Made by a program: the position numbers and the translations under genes. Source: Moorella mulderi DSM 14980 (lineage in GTDB: Bacteria; Bacillota; DSM-521; Neomoorellales; Neomoorellaceae). Taken from it: a DNA stretch of 64,000 nt. The notes below the pieces were generated by a model. That model was not told where the DNA came from. It saw only the letters and a program-made list of their open reading frames with translations, and searched no databases. The stretch lies in the NCBI RefSeq assembly GCF_001594015.1, contig NZ_LTBC01000003.1:124001-188000 (forward strand), written 5' to 3'. This document shows, piece after piece, positions 63,328 through 64,000 of this stretch (position 1 is its first letter; each line of letters opens with the position of its first letter).

Positions 63328-63987
63328 CTAGCTCCTCTGGCGCCTTTCTTCTAGCAGCCGCTGGAAAACAAAGGCAATGATCTGGTCTTCCTGCCTTTCG
63401 CTGATACCCTCAAAGGCCACACCCACTTCATAACGCGTCACGCCGTCTATTTCCCGCGGGGCCACGCGCTTGACTCGCCCCGCCAGGCGCATGGGCATAT
63501 GGCGGCGGCGACCAGGCAGGTGAAGTTCCAGGTAAAGGAGGTCGCCCACCTCAACGGGGTCCCGGAGGACCAGTTGCGCACCGCCGCCACTTATATCTAC
63601 CGTTACCCCCCTTTTATGGGGCCGGGGCGGGCGGTAGGGCCAGTCGTCCTTCAGCCAGACGGCATAACGAAATTCCAGGGCCGCCTTGGCCCGCACGTGG
63701 GAGCGCGCCTGGATGCGCCGGTAATCATCCGGGTAGGCCAGGTAGTAAAGGGGGGGCTCTCCCGGCAGGTAACGCTGTACTTTAGTAGTGAATTCATAAC
63801 GGGCATCCTGCCGGTTGCAGGCAACCTCGACTACTCTCCCCGGTGCCAGGACTAGTTCATCACTCCCCGGAGCAAGGACGGCAAAGCCATCTTCCCCCGT
63901 ATCCTGGATAATGGTGCGGAAATCTTTACTGCCAGGAGTTTTGATGATTATGGGTAAATTTATCATAATAAAGTTTGGCCTGGCCAT
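63328..63987 (-). CDS. YcgR-like PilZ protein (c-di-GMP flagellar brake)
   Basis: A 219-residue protein with an N-terminal YcgR/YpfA domain and a C-terminal PilZ domain. The c-di-GMP motif is split as YRRIQARSHVRAKA (RxxxR) and VDISGGGAQLVL (D/NxSxxG). In other bacteria YcgR slows flagellar rotation when c-di-GMP rises. ATG 63987 follows GGGGAGG. It is the most upstream flagellar gene visible here. Confidence 0.85.
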   Translation of the reverse strand: MARPNFIMINLPIIIKTPGSKDFRTIIQDTGEDGFAVLAPGSDELVLAPGRVVEVACNRQDARYEFTTKVQRYLPGEPPLYYLAYPDDYRRIQARSHVRAKAALEFRYAVWLKDDWPYRPPRPHKRGVTVDISGGGAQLVLRDPVEVGDLLYLELHLPGRRRHMPMRLAGRVKRVAPREIDGVTRYEVGVAFEGISERQEDQIIAFVFQRLLEERRQRS

Positions 63988-64000
63988 GATGCCTCCCCTT

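Noticed and set aside
1-64000. tRNA, rRNA, CRISPR arrays, transposase genes, prophage
   Set aside because: No cloverleaf-like sequence, rRNA signature, regularly spaced repeat array, or integrase/transposase motif was seen by eye; a tRNAscan or covariance search was not possible.

Overview
The window reads as chromosomal DNA of a Gram-positive, endospore-forming, motile anaerobe of the Firmicutes. Gene content, GC-rich codon use and individual protein sequences look most like a Moorella-type acetogen (thermoacetica group); this is recognition by eye, not a database result. Evidence for the lineage: a division/wall cluster carrying spoVD, followed by spoIIGA-sigE-sigG-spoIIR; a small acid-soluble spore protein; meso-DAP-type MurE; sigD-class flagellar genes; and a large ferredoxin/disulfide redox operon typical of strict anaerobes.

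Layout. (1) 1-25.4 kb, all on the minus strand: the dcw cluster read from mraZ down through rsmH, ftsL, spoVD, murE, murF, mraY, murD, ftsW, murG, murC, murB, murA, ftsQ, sbp, ftsA and ftsZ, then the sporulation block spoIIGA-sigE-sigG-spoIIR, then ylmC, pgeF, an HlyD-like membrane protein and the start of yggS. An MraZ-type operator precedes mraZ, a wide-spaced sigma-A/Spo0A-type promoter precedes spoIIGA, and a sigma-F-type promoter precedes sigG. A roughly 257-bp element with perfect 16-bp terminal inverted repeats sits between sigE and sigG. (2) 25.6-44 kb, accessory and housekeeping genes: a MetE/UroD-like protein, a ThiS-like sulfur carrier, LarA, a broken tripartite tricarboxylate transporter (tctC signal peptide fused out of frame to a truncated tctA), a ROK kinase, a radical SAM B12 protein, a TPR protein, FmdB, a two-component system, a Crp/Fnr regulator, FapA, a Fur-family regulator, YlbF, a LysE gene with an amber stop, a flavoprotein, and a Ca2+/cation antiporter behind a yybP-ykoY (Mn2+) riboswitch.

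(3) 44-51.5 kb: an eight-gene minus-strand operon hdrC-hdrB-hdrA-flxD-flxC-flxB-flxA-hisJ. This is an HdrABC-FlxABCD type NADH-linked, probably flavin-based electron-bifurcating complex. Both hdrA and flxD (mvhD-like) are interrupted by an in-frame UGA exactly where the families have a conserved cysteine, and each UGA is followed by a hairpin with the position and shape of a bacterial SECIS. I read both as selenoproteins, which makes this the most interesting system in the window.

(4) 51.6-64 kb: a Na/Pi-cotransporter-like gene, a geranylgeranyl-reductase-like flavoprotein, a stress/spore-type protein with a sigma-G-like promoter, an SASP gene, and then the 3' part of a flagellar/chemotaxis operon on the minus strand (pilZ, sigD, two small membrane proteins, flgF, flgG, cheD, cheR, cheC, cheY, fliM, fliY), interrupted by one opposite-strand zinc-ribbon/TPR gene. 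I found no tRNA, rRNA, CRISPR array or transposase gene.
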